NCBI RefSeq assembly: GCF_949987535.1
Contig: NW_026645885.1
Span: 205,001 to 269,000, forward strand
DNA length: 64,000 nucleotides
Direction of reading: 5' to 3'
DNA from: Balaenoptera acutorostrata
Lineage: Eukaryota > Chordata > Mammalia > Artiodactyla > Balaenopteridae
A program made the position numbers and the translations under genes. The notes under the pieces were generated by a model. That model ran no database searches. It saw nothing but the letters and a program-made list of their open reading frames with translations, and was not told the origin of the DNA. Positions 23,636 through 37,707 of the stretch are shown here, one piece after another (positions within the stretch are counted from its first letter, which is position 1; each line of letters starts with the position of its first letter).

Positions 23636-25394
23636 ACTTTTCAAAACCCGTGAAACAAAGACAGTGAAAGAGAGAGAAATTCTTACAAAATTCGTTCAGG
23701 GGCTGTGATGCAACCTGGATTGACCATATCTAGACCCACAGCTGATTGAGACATAAGGGTGGACACTCTTGGGGTTTAGAGGTTCGGTGAGGTTGGGTGA
23801 GCCAATGCAGACCCTTTCAAGTAATACGGCATGGTACCCATCACATGGGTCCCAAATCTCCAGGTTCAAGGGCATCTTCCTACATCGAAAACAGGCATGA
23901 GAAACCCAGAAGATGGTACACCGTGTGATCGGGAAAGGTTTCTAAAACGCACCTCATTTCTCATCTCCTTTGCTCGGGTTCGCCATTCCAGCCGATTTAC
24001 TAGCCATCTCCCTCCTTTGAGAATCAGCACCTTTAACCTCCTGTTCCGTACATGTTGCAATTTGTCCTGAGGATGAACGGGAAGAGGGGGAACCAATGAG
24101 AGACTAGCTCTAGGTGTTGGGACAGGCACAGGTCACTCTATTTTCCCATCAGGAAGAAGAATTAAGCACAAGCTCAGCCTGCCCCCCAGAACCAGAAGAG
24201 GGCCTGAAGCAATCCTGCGCTTTTGCGGCCAGCTCCCAAAAAAGCGAGTTGAAAAATAGAGCTCAGGGGCACTGCAATTCACAAACCTGCAGAGTTTTAA
24301 ATGATACCTCTCGTCCACAAATATATTAAGGGAAGGCAACGAAGAGGCTTTGAAAGCAAGGCAGAATTGCAGGAAACAGATTTCAGGAGGTAGATTCGAA
24401 TCGCCTTGAAAGCACAGGAAAAGCGGCAAAACGTGGACAATGATGCCCTTGGCCAAAAAGGGCGTATGCGTTTTTTCCTGAATATATTCAGGAAAAAACG
24501 CATACGCCCTTTTTGGCCAACCAAGCAACCTGGAAAGGCCAATCAGCGCTCCAAAGAAGTCTCGCTTCCCAGCGGGCAAAAGGGCAATGCGGAAAAAAGT
24601 GTCCAAACCAGAAATGCAGGACCGGCCATGGAGAAATGGGAGCCTTGCTACGCTGATGGGTGGGATGTAAATTGCCAACAGCCACTCTGGAGAAGTGTAC
24701 GGTGTGTTCTGAAACATCTAAAAAACACAGCTTGGAGAGCATAGGGCACTTCCACTCATGGGCGTCTAAATTGGGAAAACTAAAAATCAGCAAGACACAG
24801 GCACCCCAAAGTTTAGGGCTGCTCTGTTGACAAGAACCCCCACTTCATTACACCTTAAATATCCTAGGAAAGAGAAAAATGGATAAAGAAGTTGTGGTCC
24901 TCATGTACAATGGAATATCACTCAGCCATGAAATCAACGTCATAAGGCTAGTAGCAGCACGATGAGTGGATTTAGGTACGACGATTCTAAGTGAAATAAG
25001 TCACACAGAAAAAGACACTTATCATAAGATATCACTTCTAGAGGGAATGTAAAAACCGCTACACTTGAACTGAATTGCAAAACAGAACAGAGTCACACGT
25101 TTAGAAAACACACTATGGCTGCTGAACGGGCAAGGTGAGGTGGGGTGATGCATAAAACAAGGGTTTCAAATTAGCTCAGATACCGTTCCATAAACCCAAT
25201 ATGTAAGAGACAAGACCTATTCCTTTTTCAGTGAACTGGACTCAACACCCCCTATTCACCGCACAAGAATATATCTGACTAGTAAGAATCTTCAAACCTA
25301 TGTATTGATATCTCTCTGTAAGTGAGTCAAGGGGGTGTAAAGCGGCATAAACACAGCCGTGAAAAGCAGCTAAACCCCAGTATAAAAATAAATT
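23636..25394 (+). repeat. Satellite monomer M14 (1,759 bp)
   Basis: Palindrome 24449-24520 is perfect. Private changes are numerous in the 5' half: GGGGTTTAGAGG, GCCAATGCAG, CATCACATGGG, CTCCTTTGAG, GTACATGTTGC, AAATAGAGCTC, GCACAGGAAAAG and GGGCAATGCGG. AATACGGC links it to M12 and M13. Confidence 0.92.
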
Positions 25395-27153
25395 ACTTTT
25401 CAAAACCCGTGAAACAAAGACAGTGAAAGAGAGAGAAATTCTTCCAAAATTCGTTCAGGGGCTGTGATGCAACCTGGATTGACCATATCTAGACCCACAG
25501 CTGATTGAGACATAAGGGTGGACACTCTTGGGGCTGAGAGGTTCGGTGAGGTTGGGTGAGCCAACGCAGACCCTTTCAAGTAATACTGCATGGTACCCAT
25601 CCCATGGGTCCCAAATCTCCAGGTTCAAGGGCATCTTCCTACGTCGAAAACAGGCATGAGAAACCCAGAAGATGGTACACCGTGTGATCGGGAAAGGTTT
25701 CTAAAACGCACCTCATTTCTCATCTCCTTTGCTCGGGTTCGCCATTCCAGCCGATTTACTAGCCATCTCCCTCCTTGGAGAATCAGCACCTTTAACCTCC
25801 TGTTCCGTACAGGTTGCAATTTGTCCTGAGGATGAACGGGAAGAGGGGGAACCAAAGAGAGACTAGCTCTAGGTGTTGGGACAGGCACAGGTCACTCTAT
25901 TTTCCCATCAGGAAGAAGAATTAAGCACAAGCTCAGCCTGCCCCCCAGAACCAGAAGAGGGCCTGAAGCAATCCTGCGCTTTTGCGGCCAGCTCCCAAAA
26001 AAGCGAGTTGAAAAATGGAGCTCAGGGGCACTGCAATTCACAAACCTGCAGAGTTTTAAATGATACCTCTCGTCCACAAATATATTAAGGGAAGGCAACG
26101 AAGAGGCTTTGAAAACAAGGCAGAATTGCAGGAAACAGATTTCAGGAGGTAGATTCGAATCGCCTTGAAAGCACATGAAAAGCGGCAAAACGTGGACAAT
26201 GATGCCCTTGGCCAAAAAGGGCGTATGCGTTTTTTCCTGAATATATTCAGGAAAAAACGCATACGCCCTTTTTGGCCAACCAAGCAACCTGGAAAGGCCA
26301 ATCAGCGCTCCAAAGAAGTCTCGCTTCCCAGCGGGCAAAAGGGCCATGCGGAAAAAAGTGTCCAAACCAGAAATGCAGGACCGGCCATGGAGAAATGGGA
26401 GCCTTGCTACGCTGATGGGTGGGATGTAAATTGCCAACAGCCACTCTGGAGAAGTGTACGGTGTGTTCTGAAACATCTAAAAAACACAGCTTGGAGAGCA
26501 TAGGGCACTTCCACTCATGGGCGTATAAATTGGGAAAACTAAAAATCAGCAAGACACAGGCACCCCAAAGTTTAGGGCTGCTCTGTTGACAGGAACCCCC
26601 ACTTCATTACACCTTAAATATCCTAGCAAAGAGAAAAATGGATAAAGAAGTTGGGGTCCTCATGTACAATGGAATATCACTCAGCCATGAAATCAACGTC
26701 ATAAGGCTAGTAGCAGCACGATGAGTGGATTTAGGTACGACGATTCTAAGTGAAATAAGTCACACAGAAAAAGACACTTATCATAAGATATCACTTCTAG
26801 AGGGAATGTAAAAACCGCTACACTTGAACTGAATTACAAAACAGAACAGAGTCACACGTTTAGAAAACACACTATGGCTGCTGAACGGGCAAGGTGAGGT
26901 GGGGTGATGCATAAAACAAGGGTTTCAAATTAGCTCAGATACCGTTCCATAAACCCAATATGTAAGAGACAAGACCTATTCCTTTTTCAGTGAACTGGAC
27001 TCAACACCCCCTATTCACCGCACAAGAATATATCTGACTAGTAAGAATCTTCAAACCTATCTATTGATATCTCTCTGTAAGTGAGTCAAGGGGGTGTAAA
27101 GCGGCATAAACACAGCCGTGAAAAGCAGCTAAACCCCATTATAAAAATAAATT
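25395..27153 (+). repeat. Satellite monomer M15, type X of the X-Y dimer (1,759 bp)
   Basis: Type X marks: ATTCTTCC, CTACGTCG, ACCAAAGAGAGAC, GAAAACAAGG and, in the 3' half, CCTAGCAAAG. Palindrome 26208-26279 is perfect. TGACAGGAAC and CCTATCTATTG are private relative to M17. Confidence 0.93.
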
Positions 27154-28912
27154 ACTTTTCAAAACCCGTGAAACAAAGACAGTGAAAGAGAGAGAAATTC
27201 TTACAAAATTCGTTCAGGGGCTGTGATGCAACCTGGATTGACCATATCTAGACCCACAGCTGATTGAGACATAAGGGTGGACACTCTTGGGGCTGAGAGG
27301 TTCGGTGAGGTTGGGTGAGCCAACGCAGACCCTTTCAAGTAATACGGCATGGTACCCATCCCATGGGTCCCAAATCTCCAGGTTCAAGGGCATCTTCCTA
27401 CATCGAAAACAGGCATGAGAAACCCAGAAGATGGTACACCGTGTGATCGGGATAGGTTTCTAAAACGCACCTCATTTCTCATCTCCTTTGCTCGGGTTCA
27501 CCATTCCAGCCGATTTACTAGCCATCTCCCTGCTTGGAGAATCAGCACCTTTAACCTCCTGTTCCGTACAGGTTGCAATTTGTCCTGAGGATGAACGGGA
27601 AGAGGGGGAACCAATGAGAGACTAGCTCTAGGTGTTGGGACAGGCACAGGTCACTCTATTTTCCCATCAGGAAGAAGAATTAAGCACAAGCTCAGCCTGC
27701 CCCCCAGAACCAGAAGAGGGCCTGAAGCAATCCTGCGCTTTTGCGGCCAGCTCCCAAAAAAGCGAGTTGAAAAATGGAGCTCAGGGGCACTGCAATTCAC
27801 AAACCTGCAGAGTTTTAAATGATACCTCTCGTCCACAAATATATTAAGGCAAGGCAACGAAGAGGCTTTGAAAGCAAGGCAGAATTGCAGGAAACAGATT
27901 TCAGGAGGTAGATTCGAATCGCCTTGAAAGCACATGAAAAGCGGCAAAACATGGACAATGATGCCCTTGGCCAAAAAGTGCGTATGCGTTTTTTCCTGAA
28001 TATATTCAGGAAAAAACGCATACGCCCTTTTTGGCCAACCAAGCAACCTGGAAAGGCCAATCAGCGCTCCAAAGAAGTCTCGCTTCCCAGCGGGCAAAAG
28101 GGCCATGCGGAAAAAAGTGTCCAAACCAGAAATGCAGGACCGGCCATGGAGAAATGGGAGCCTTGCTACGCTGATGGGTGGGATGTAAATTGCCAACAGC
28201 CACTCTGGAGAAGTGTACGGTGTGTTCTGAAACATCTAAAAAACACAGCTTGGACAGCATAGGGCACTTCCACTCATGGGCGTATAAATTGGGAAAACTA
28301 AAAATCAGCAAGACACAGGCACCCCAAAGTTTAGGGCTGCTCTGTTGACAAGAACCCCCACTTCATTACACCTTAAATATCCTAGGAAAGAGAAAAATGG
28401 ATAAAGAAGTTGGGGTCCTCATGTACAATGGAATATCACTCAGCCATGAAATCAACGTCATAAGGCTAGTAGCAGCACGATGAGTGGATTTAGGTACGAC
28501 GATTCTAAGTGAAATAAGTCACACAGAAAAAGACACTTATCATAAGATATCACTTCTAGAGGGAATGTAAAAACCGCTACACTTGAACTGAATTGCAAAA
28601 CAGAACAGAGTCACACGTTTAGAAAACACACTATGGCTGCTGAACGGGCAAGGTGAGGTGGGGTGATGCATAAAACAAGGGTTTCAAATTAGCTCAGATA
28701 CCGTTCCATAAACCCAATATGTAAGAGACAAGACCTATTCCTTTTTCAGTGAACTGGACTCAACACCCCCTACTCACCGCACAAGAATATATCTGACTAG
28801 TAAGAATCTTCAAACCTATTTATTGATATCTCTCTGTAAGTGAGTCAAGGGGGTGTAAAGCGGCATAAACACAGCCGTGAAAAGCAGCTAAACCCCAGTA
28901 TAAAAATAAATT
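27154..28912 (+). repeat. Satellite monomer M16, type Y of the X-Y dimer (1,759 bp)
   Basis: Type Y marks: TCGGGATAGG, GGTTCACCATTCC and TAAGGCAAGGC. The palindrome, 27967-28038, has one mismatch (T at 27979). Private: CCCTGCTTGG, AACATGGAC, CTTGGACAGC, CCTACTCACC and CCTATTTATTG. Confidence 0.93.
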
Positions 28913-30671
28913 ACTTTTCAAAACCCGTGAAACAAAGACAGTGAAAGAGAGAGAAATTCTTCCAAAATTCGTTCAGGGGCTGTGATGCAACCTGGATTGA
29001 CCATATCTAGACCCACAGCTGATTGAGACATAAGGGTGGACACTCTTGGGGCTGAGAGGTTCGGTGAGGTTGGGTGAGCCAACGCAGACCCTTTCAAGTA
29101 ATACTGCATGGTACCCATCCCATGGGTCCCAAATCTCCAGGTTCAAGGGCATCTTCCTACGTCGAAAACAGGCATGAGAAACCCAGAAGATGGTACACCG
29201 TGTGATCGGGAAAGGTTTCTAAAACGCACCTCATTTCTCATCTCCTTTGCTCGGGTTCGCCATTCCAGCCGATTTACTAGCCATCTCCCTCCTTGGAGAA
29301 TCAGCACCTTTAACCTCCTGTTCCGTACAGGTTGCAATTTGTCCTGAGGATGAACGGGAAGAGGGGGAACCAAAGAGAGACTAGCTCTAGGTGTTGGGAC
29401 AGGCACAGGTCACTCTATTTTCCCATCAGGAAGAAGAATTAAGCACAAGCTCAGCCTGCCCCCCAGAACCAGAAGAGGGCCTGAAGCAATCCTGCGCTTT
29501 TGCGGCCAGCTCCCAAAAAAGCGAGTTGAAAAATGGAGCTCAGGGGCACTGCAATTCACAAACCTGCAGAGTTTTAAATGATACCTCTCGTCCACAAATA
29601 TATTAAGGGAAGGCAACGAAGAGGCTTTGAAAACAAGGCAGAATTGCAGGAAACAGATTTCAGGAGGTAGATTCGAATCGCCTTGAAAGCACATGAAAAG
29701 CGGCAAAACGTGGACAATGATGCCCTTGGCCAAAAAGGGCGTATGCGTTTTTTCCTGAATATATTCAGGAAAAAACGCATACGCCCTTTTTGGCCAACCA
29801 AGCAACCTGGAAAGGCCAATCAGCGCTCCAAAGAAGTCTCGCTTCCCAGCGGGCAAAAGGGCCATGCGGAAAAAAGTGTCCAAACCAGAAATGCAGGACC
29901 GGCCATGGAGAAATGGGAGCCTTGCTACGCTGATGGGTGGGATGTAAATTGCCAAAAGCCACTCTGGAGAAGTGTACGGTGTGTTCTGAAACATCTAAAA
30001 AACACAGCTTGGAGAGCATAGGGCACTTCCACTCATGGGCGTATAAATTGGGAAAACTAAAAATCAGCAAGACACAGGCACCCCAAAGTTTAGGGCTGCT
30101 CTGTTGACAAGAACCCCCACTTCATTACACCTTAAATATCCTAGCAAAGAGAAAAATGGATAAAGAAGTTGGGGTCCTCATGTACAATGGAATATCACTC
30201 AGCCATGAAATCAACGTCATAAGGCTAGTAGCAGCACGATGAGTGGATTTAGGTACGACGATTCTAAGTGAAATAAGTCACACAGAAAAAGACACTTATC
30301 ATAAGATATCACTTCTAGAGGGAATGTAAAAACCGCTACACTTGAACTGAATTACAAAACAGAACAGAGTCACACGTTTAGAAAACACACTATGGCTGCT
30401 GAACGGGCAAGGTGAGGTGGGGTGATGCATAAAACAAGGGTTTCAAATTAGCTCAGATACCGTTCCATAAACCCAATATGTAAGAGACAAGACCTATTCC
30501 TTTTTCAGTGAACTGGACTCAACACCCCCTATTCACCGCACAAGAATATATCTGACTAGTAAGAATCTTCAAACCTATGTATTGATATCTCTCTGTAAGT
30601 GAGTCAAGGGGGTGTAAAGCGGCATAAACACAGCCGTGAAAAGCAGCTAAACCCCATTATAAAAATAAATT
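28913..30671 (+). repeat. Satellite monomer M17, second type X copy (1,759 bp)
   Basis: M17 matches M15 at all X marks, 3,518 bp downstream of it. Palindrome 29726-29797 is perfect. GCCAAAAGCC near 29956 is the one private change I noticed. Confidence 0.93.
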
Positions 30672-32430
30672 ACTTTTCAAAACCCGTGAAACAAAGACAG
30701 TGAAAGAGAGAGAAATTCTTCCAAAATTCGTTCAGGGGCTGTGATGCAACCTGGATTGACCATATCTAGACCCACAGCTGATTGAGACATAAGGGTGGAC
30801 ACTCTTGGGGCTGAGAGGTTCGGTGAGGTTGGGTGAGCCAACGCAGACCCTTTCAAGTAATACTGCATGGTACCCATCCCATGGGTCCCAAATCTCCAGG
30901 TTCAAGGGCATCTTCCTACATCGAAAACAGGCATGAGAAACCCAGAAGATGGTACACCATGTGATCGGGATAGGTTTCTAAAACGCACCTCATTTCTCAT
31001 CTCCTTTGCTCGGGTTCACCATTCCAGCCGATTTACTAGCCATCTCCCTCCTTGGAGAATCAGCACCTTTAACCTCCTGTTCCGTACAGGTTGCAATTTG
31101 TCCTGAGGATGAACGGGAAGAGGGGGAACCAATGAGAGACTAGCTCTAGGTGTTGGGACAGGCACAGGTCACTCTATTTTCCCATCAGGAAGAAGAATTA
31201 AGCACAAGCTCAGCCTGCCCCCCAGAACCAGAAGAGGGCCTGAAGCAATCCTGCGCTTTTGCGGCCAGCTCCCAAAAAAGCGAGTTGAAAAATGGAGCTC
31301 AGGGGCACTGCAATTCACAAACCTGCAGAGTTTTAAATGATACCTCTCGTCCACAAATATATTAAGGCAAGGCAACGAAGAGGCTTTGAAAGCAAGGCAG
31401 AATTGCAGGAAACAGATTTCAGGAGGTAGATTCGAATCGCCTTGAAAGCACATGAAAAGCGGCAAAACGTGGACAATGATGCCCTTGGCCAAAAAGGGCG
31501 TATGCGTTTTTTCCTGAATATATTCAGGAAAAAACGCATACGCCCTTTTTGGCCAACCAAGCAACCTGGAAAGGCCAATCAGCGCTCCAAAGAAGTCTCG
31601 CTTCCCAGCGGGCAAAAGGGCCATGCGGAAAAAAGTGTCCAAACCAGAAATGCAGGACCGGCCATGGAGAAATGGGAGCCTTGCTACGCTGATGGGTGGG
31701 ATGTAAATTGCCAACAGCCACTCTGGAGAAGTGTACGGTGTGTTCTGAAACATCTAAAAAACACAGCTTGGAGAGCATAGGGCACTTCCACTCATGGGCA
31801 TATAAATTGGGAAAACGAAAAATCAGCAAGACACAGGCACCCCAAAGTTTAGGGCTGCTCTGTTGACAAGAACCCCCACTTCATTACACCTTAAATATCC
31901 TAGGAAAGAGAAAAATGGATAAAGAAGTTGGGGTCCTCATGTACAATGGAATATCACTCAGCCATGAAATCAACGTCATAAGGCTAGTAGCAGCACGATG
32001 AGTGGATTTAGGTACGACGATTCTAAGTGAAATAAGTCACACAGAAAAAGACACTTATCATAAGATATCACTTCGAGAGGGAATGTAAAAACCGCTACAC
32101 TTGAACTGAATTGCAAAACAGAACAGAGTCACACGTTTAGAAAACACACTATGGCTGCTGAACGGGCAAGGTGAGGTGGGGTGATGCATAAAACAAGGGT
32201 TTCAAATTAGCTCAGATACCGTTCCATAAACCCAATATGTAAGAGACAAGACCTATTCCTTTTTCAGTGAACTGGACTCAACACCCCCTATTCACCGCAC
32301 AAGAATATATCTGACTAGTAAGAATCTTCAAACCTATGTATTGATATCTCTCTGTAAGTGAGTCAAGGGGGTGTAAAGCGGCATAAACACAGCCGTGAAA
32401 AGCAGCTAAACCCCATTATAAAAATAAATT
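30672..32430 (+). repeat. Satellite monomer M18, second type Y copy (1,759 bp)
   Basis: M18 shares GGGATAGG, GGTTCACC and TAAGGCAAGG with M16, 3,518 bp upstream. Palindrome 31485-31556 is perfect. ACACCATGTG, GGGCATATAA, AAAACGAAAAATC and CTTCGAGAGG are differences from M16. Confidence 0.93.
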
Positions 32431-34189
32431 ACTTTTCAAAACCCGTGAAACAAAGACAGTGAAAGAGAGAGAAATTCTTCCAAAATTCGTTCAGGGGCTG
32501 TGATGCAACCTGGATTGACCATATCTAGACCCACAGCTGATTGAGACATAAGGGTGGACACTCTTGGGGCTGAGAGGTTCGGTGAGGTTGGGTGAGCCAA
32601 CGCAGACCCTTTCAAGTAATACTGCATGGTACCCATCCCATGGGTCCCAAATCTCCAGGTTCAAGGGCATCTTCCTACATCGAAAACAGGCATGAGAAAC
32701 CCAGAAGATGGTACACCGTGTGATCGGGATAGGTTTCTAACACGCACCTCATTTCTCATCTCCTTTGCTCGGGTTCGCCATTCCAGTCGATTTACTAGCC
32801 ATCTCCCTCCTTGGAGAATCAGCACCTTTAACCTCCTGTTCCGTACAGGTTGCAATTTGTCCTGAGGATGAACGGGAAGAGGGGGAACCAATGAGAGACT
32901 AGCTCTAGGTGTTGGGACAGGCACAGGTCACTCTATTTTCCCATCAGGAAGAAGAATTAAGCACAAGCTCAGCCTGCCCCCCAGAACCAGAAGAGGGCCT
33001 GAAGCAATCCTGCGCTTTTGCGGCCAGCTCCCAAAAAAGCGAGTTGAAAAATGGAGCTCAGGGGCACTGCAATTCACAAACCTGCAGAGTTTTAAATGAT
33101 ACCTCTCGTCCACAAATATATTAAGGCAAGGCAACGAAGAGGCTTTGAAAGCAAGGCAGAATTGCAGGAAACAGATTTCAGGAGGTAGATTCGAATCGCC
33201 TTGAAAGCACATGAAAAGCGGCAAAACGTGGACAATGATGCCCTTGGCCAAAAAGGGCGTATGCGTTTTTTCCTGAATATATTCAGGAAAAAACGCATAC
33301 GCCCTTTTTGGCCAACCAAGCAACCTGGAAAGGCCAATCAGCGCTCCAAAGAAGTCTCGCTTCCCAGCGGGCAAAAGGGCCATGCGGAAAAAAGTGTCCA
33401 AACCAGAAATGCAGGACCGGCCATGGAGAAATGGGAGCCTTGCTACGCTGATGGGTGGGATGTAAATTGCCAACAGCCACTCTGGAGAAGTGTACGGTGT
33501 GTTCTGAAACATCTAAAAAACACAGCTTGGAGAGCATAGGGCACTTCCACTCATGGGCGTATAAATTGGGAAAACTAAAAATCAGCAAGACACAGGCACC
33601 CCAAAGTTTAGGGCTGCTCTGTTGACAAGAACCCCCACTTCATTACACCTTAAATATCCTAGGAAAGAGAAAAATGGATAAAGAAGTTGGGGTCCTCATG
33701 TACAATGGAATATCACTCAGCCATGAAATCAACGTCATAAGGCTAGTAGCAGCACGATGAGTGGATTTAGGTACGACGATTCTAAGTGAAATAAGTCACA
33801 CAGAAAAAGACACTTATCATAAGATATCACTTCTAGAGGGAATGTAAAAACCGCTACACTTGAACTGAATTGCAAAACAGAACAGAGTCACACGTTTAGA
33901 AAACACACTATGGCTGCTGAACGGGCAAGGTGAGGTGGGGTGATGCATAAAACAAGGGTTTCAAATTAGCTCAGATACCGTTCCATAAACCCAATATGTA
34001 AGAGACAAGACCTATTCCTATTTCAGTGAACTGGACTCAACACCCCCTATTCACCGCACAAGAATATATCTGACTAGTAAGAATCTTCAAACCTATGTAT
34101 TGATATCTCTCTGTAAGTGAGTCAAGGGGGTGTAAAGCGGCATAAACACAGCCGTGAAAAGCAGCTAAACCCCATTATAAAAATAAATT
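32431..34189 (+). repeat. Satellite monomer M19, type Y variant (1,759 bp)
   Basis: M19 has GGGATAGG and TAAGGCAAGG but keeps the standard GGTTCGCC, so it is a Y derivative or Y ancestor. Palindrome 33244-33315 is perfect. CTAACACGCACC, CCAGTCGATT and ATTCCTATTTCAG are private. Confidence 0.92.
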
Positions 34190-35948
34190 ACTTTTCAAAA
34201 CCCGTGAAACAAAGACAGTGAAAGAGAGAGAAATTCTTCCAAAATTCGTTCAGGGGCTGTGATGCAACCTGGATTGACCATATCTAGACCCACAGCTGAT
34301 TGAGACATAAGGGCGGACACTCTTGGGGCTGAGAGGTTCGGTGAGGTTGGGTGAGCCAACGCAGACCCTTTCAAGTAATACTGCATGGTACCCATCCCAT
34401 GGGTCCCAAATCTCCAGGTTCAAGGGCATCTTCCTACATCGAAAACAGGCATGAGAAACCCAGAAGATGGTACACCGTGTGATCGGGATAGGTTTGTAAA
34501 ACGCACCTCATTTCTCATCTCCTTTGCTCGGGTTCGCCATTCCAGCCGATTTACTAGCCATCTCCCTCCTTGGAGAATCAGCACCTTTAACCTCCTGTTC
34601 CGTACAGGTTGCAATTTGTCCTGAGGATGAACGGGAAGAGGGGGAACCAATGAGAGACTAGCTCTAGGTGTTGGAACAGGCACAGGTCACTCTATTTTCC
34701 CATCAGGAAGAAGAATTAAGCACAAGCTCAGCCTGCCCCCCAGAACGAGAAGAGGGCCTGAAGCAATCCTGCGCTTTTGCGGCCCGCTCCCAAAAAAGCG
34801 AGTTGAAAAATGGAGCTCAGGGGCACTGCAATTCACAAACCTGCAGAGTTTTAAATGATAACTCTCGTCCACAAATATATTACGGGAAGGCAACGAAGAG
34901 GCTTCGAAAGCAGGGCAGAATTGCAGGAAACAGATTTCAGGAGGTAGATTCGAATCGCCTTGAAAGCACATGAAAAGTGGCAAAATGTGGACAATGATGC
35001 CCTTGGCCAAAAAGGGCGTATGCGTTTTTTCCTGAATATATTCAGGAAAAAACGCATACGCCCTTTTTGGCCAACCAAGCAACCTGGAAAGGCCAATCAG
35101 CGCTCCAAAGAAGTCTCGCTTCCCAGCGGGCAAAAGGGCCATGCGGAAAAAAGTGTCCAAACCAGAAATGCAGGACCGGCCATGGAGAAATGGGAGCCTT
35201 GCTACGCTGATGGGTGGGATGTAAATTGCCAACAGCCACTCTGGAGAAGTGTACGGTGTGTTCTGAAACATCTAAAAAACACAGCTTGGACAGCATAGGG
35301 CACTTCCACTCATGGGCGTATAAATTGGGAAAACTAAAAATCAGCAAGACACAGGCACCCCAAAGTTTAGGGCTGCTCTGTTGACAAGAACCCCCACTTC
35401 ATTACACCTTAAATATCCTAGGAAAGAGAAAAATGGATAAAGAAGTTGGGGTCCTCATGTACAATGGAATATCACTCAGCCATGAAATCAACGTCATAAG
35501 GCTAGTAGCAGCACGATGAGTGGATTTAGGTACGACGATTCTAAGTGAAATAAGTCACACAGAAAAAGACACTTATCATAAGATATCACTTCTAGAGGGA
35601 ATGTAAAAACCGCTACACTTGAACTGAATTGCAAAACAGAACAGAGTCACACGTTTAGAAAACACACTATGGCTGCTGAACGGGCAAGGTGAGGTGGGGT
35701 GATGCATAAAACAAGGGTTTCAAATTAGCTCAGATACCGTTCCATAAACCCAATATGTAAGAGACAAGACCTATTCCTTTTTCAGTGAACTGGACTCAAC
35801 ACCCCCTATTCACCGCACAAGAATATATCTGACTAGTAAGAATCTTCAAACCTATGTATTGATATCTCTCTGTAAGTGAGTCAAGGGGGTGTAAAGCGGC
35901 ATAAACACAGCCGTGAAAAGCAGCTAAACCCCATTATAAAAATAAATT
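34190..35948 (+). repeat. Satellite monomer M20 (1,759 bp)
   Basis: Palindrome 35003-35074 is perfect despite many changes around it: AGGGCGGACAC, GTTGGAACAGG, AGAACGAGAAG, GATAACTCTCG, ATTACGGG, CTTCGAAAGCAGGGC and AAAAGTGGCAAAATG. CTTGGACAGC in the 3' half is shared with M16. Confidence 0.92.
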
Positions 35949-37707
35949 ACTTTTCAAAACCCGTGAAACAAAGACAGTGAAAGAGAGAGAAATTCTTACA
36001 AAATTCGTTCAGGGGCTGTGATGCAACCTGGATTGACCATATCTAGACCCACAGCTGATTGAGACATAAGGGTGGACACTCTTGGGGCTGAGAGGTTCGG
36101 TGAGGTTGGGTGAGCCAACGCAGACCCTTTCAAGTAATACTGCATGGTACCCATCCCATGGGTCCCAAATCTCCAGGTTCAAGGGCATCTTCTTACATCG
36201 AAAACAGGCATGAGAAACCCAGAAGATGGTACACCGTGTGATCCGGATAGGTTTGTAAAACGCACCTCATTTATCATCTCCTTTGCTCGGGTTCGCCATT
36301 CCAGCCGATTTACTAGCCATCTCCCTCCTTGGAGAATCAGCACCTTTAACCTCCTGTTCCGTACAGGTTGCAATTTGTCCTGAGGATGAACGGGAAGAGG
36401 GGGAACCAATGAGAGACTAGCTCTAGGTGTTGGGACAGGCACAGGTCACTCTATTTTCCCATCAGGAAGAAGAATTAAGCACAAGCTCAGCCTGCCCCCA
36501 GAACCAGAAGAGGGCCTGAAGCAATCCTGCGCTTTTGCAGCCCGCTCCCAAAAAAGCGAGTTGATAAAATGGAGCTCAGGGGCACTGCAATTCACAAACC
36601 TGCAGAGTTTTAAATGATACCTCTCGTCCACAAATATATTAAGGGAAGGCAACGAAGAGGCTTTGAAAGCAAGGCAGAATTGCAGGAAACAGATTTCAGG
36701 AGGTAGATTCGAATCGCCTTGAAAGCACATGAAAAGCGGCAAAACGTGGACAATGATGCCCTTGGACAAAAAGGGCGTATGCGTTTTTTCCTGAATATAT
36801 TCAGGAAAAAACGCATACGCCCTTTTTGGCCAACCAAGCAACCTGGAAAGGCCAATCAGCGCTCCAAAGAAGTCTCGCTTCCCAGCGGGCAAAAGGGCCA
36901 TGCGGAAAAATGTGTCCAATCCAGAAATGCAGGACCGGCCATGGAGAAATGGGAGCCTTTCTACGCTGATGGGTGGGATGTAAATTGCCAACAGCCACTC
37001 TGGAGAAGTGTACGGTGTGTTCTGAAACATCTAAAAAACACAGCTTGGAGAGCATAGGGCACTTCCACTCATGGCCGTATAAATTGGGAAAACTAAAAAT
37101 CAGCAAGACACAGGCACCCCAAAGTTTAGGGCTGCTCTGTTGACAAGAACCCCCACTTCATTACACCTTAAATATCCTAGGAAAGAGAAAAATGGATAAA
37201 GAAGTTGTGGTCCTCATGTACAATGGAATATCACTCAGCCATGAAATCAACGTCATAAGGCTAGTAGCAGCACGATCAGTGGATTTAGGTACGACGATTC
37301 TAAGTGAAATAAGTCACACAGAAAAAGACACTTATCATAAGATATCACTTCTAGAGGGAATGTAAAAACCGCTACACTTGAACTGAATTGCAAAACAGAA
37401 CAGAGTCACACGTTTAGAAAACACACTATGGCTGCTGAACGGGCAAGGTGAGGTGGGGTGATGCATAAAACAAGGGTTTCAAATTAGCTCAGATACCGTT
37501 CCATAAACCCAATATGTAAGAGACAAGACCTATTCCTTTTTCAGTGAACTGGACTCAACACCCCCTATTCACCGCACAAGAATATATCTGACTAGTAAGA
37601 ATCTTCAAACCTATGTATTGATATCTCTCTGTAAGTGAGTCAAGGGGGTTTAAAGCGGCATAAACACAGCCGTGAAAAGCAGCTAAACCCCATTATAAAA
37701 ATAAATT
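35949..37707 (+). repeat. Satellite monomer M21 (1,759 bp)
   Basis: Normal length hides two compensating indels: one C is lost in CCTGCCCCCA and one base is gained in GAGTTGATAAAATGG. The palindrome, 36762-36833, has one mismatch (A at 36766), shared with M22 and M24. Private: CTTCTTACATCG, ATCCGGATAGG, ATTTATCATC and TGTGTCCAATCC. The 3' half has ACGATCAGTGG. Confidence 0.92.

Larger units (their letters stand above)
25395..34189 (+). repeat. Higher-order block X-Y-X-Y-Y' (M15-M19)
   Basis: X monomers (ACCAAAGAGAGAC, GAAAACAAGG, CCTAGCAAAG) at M15 and M17 alternate with Y monomers (GGGATAGG, GGTTCACC, TAAGGCAAGG) at M16 and M18. M19 is a Y variant. The offset between equal types is 3,518 bp. 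Confidence 0.88.
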
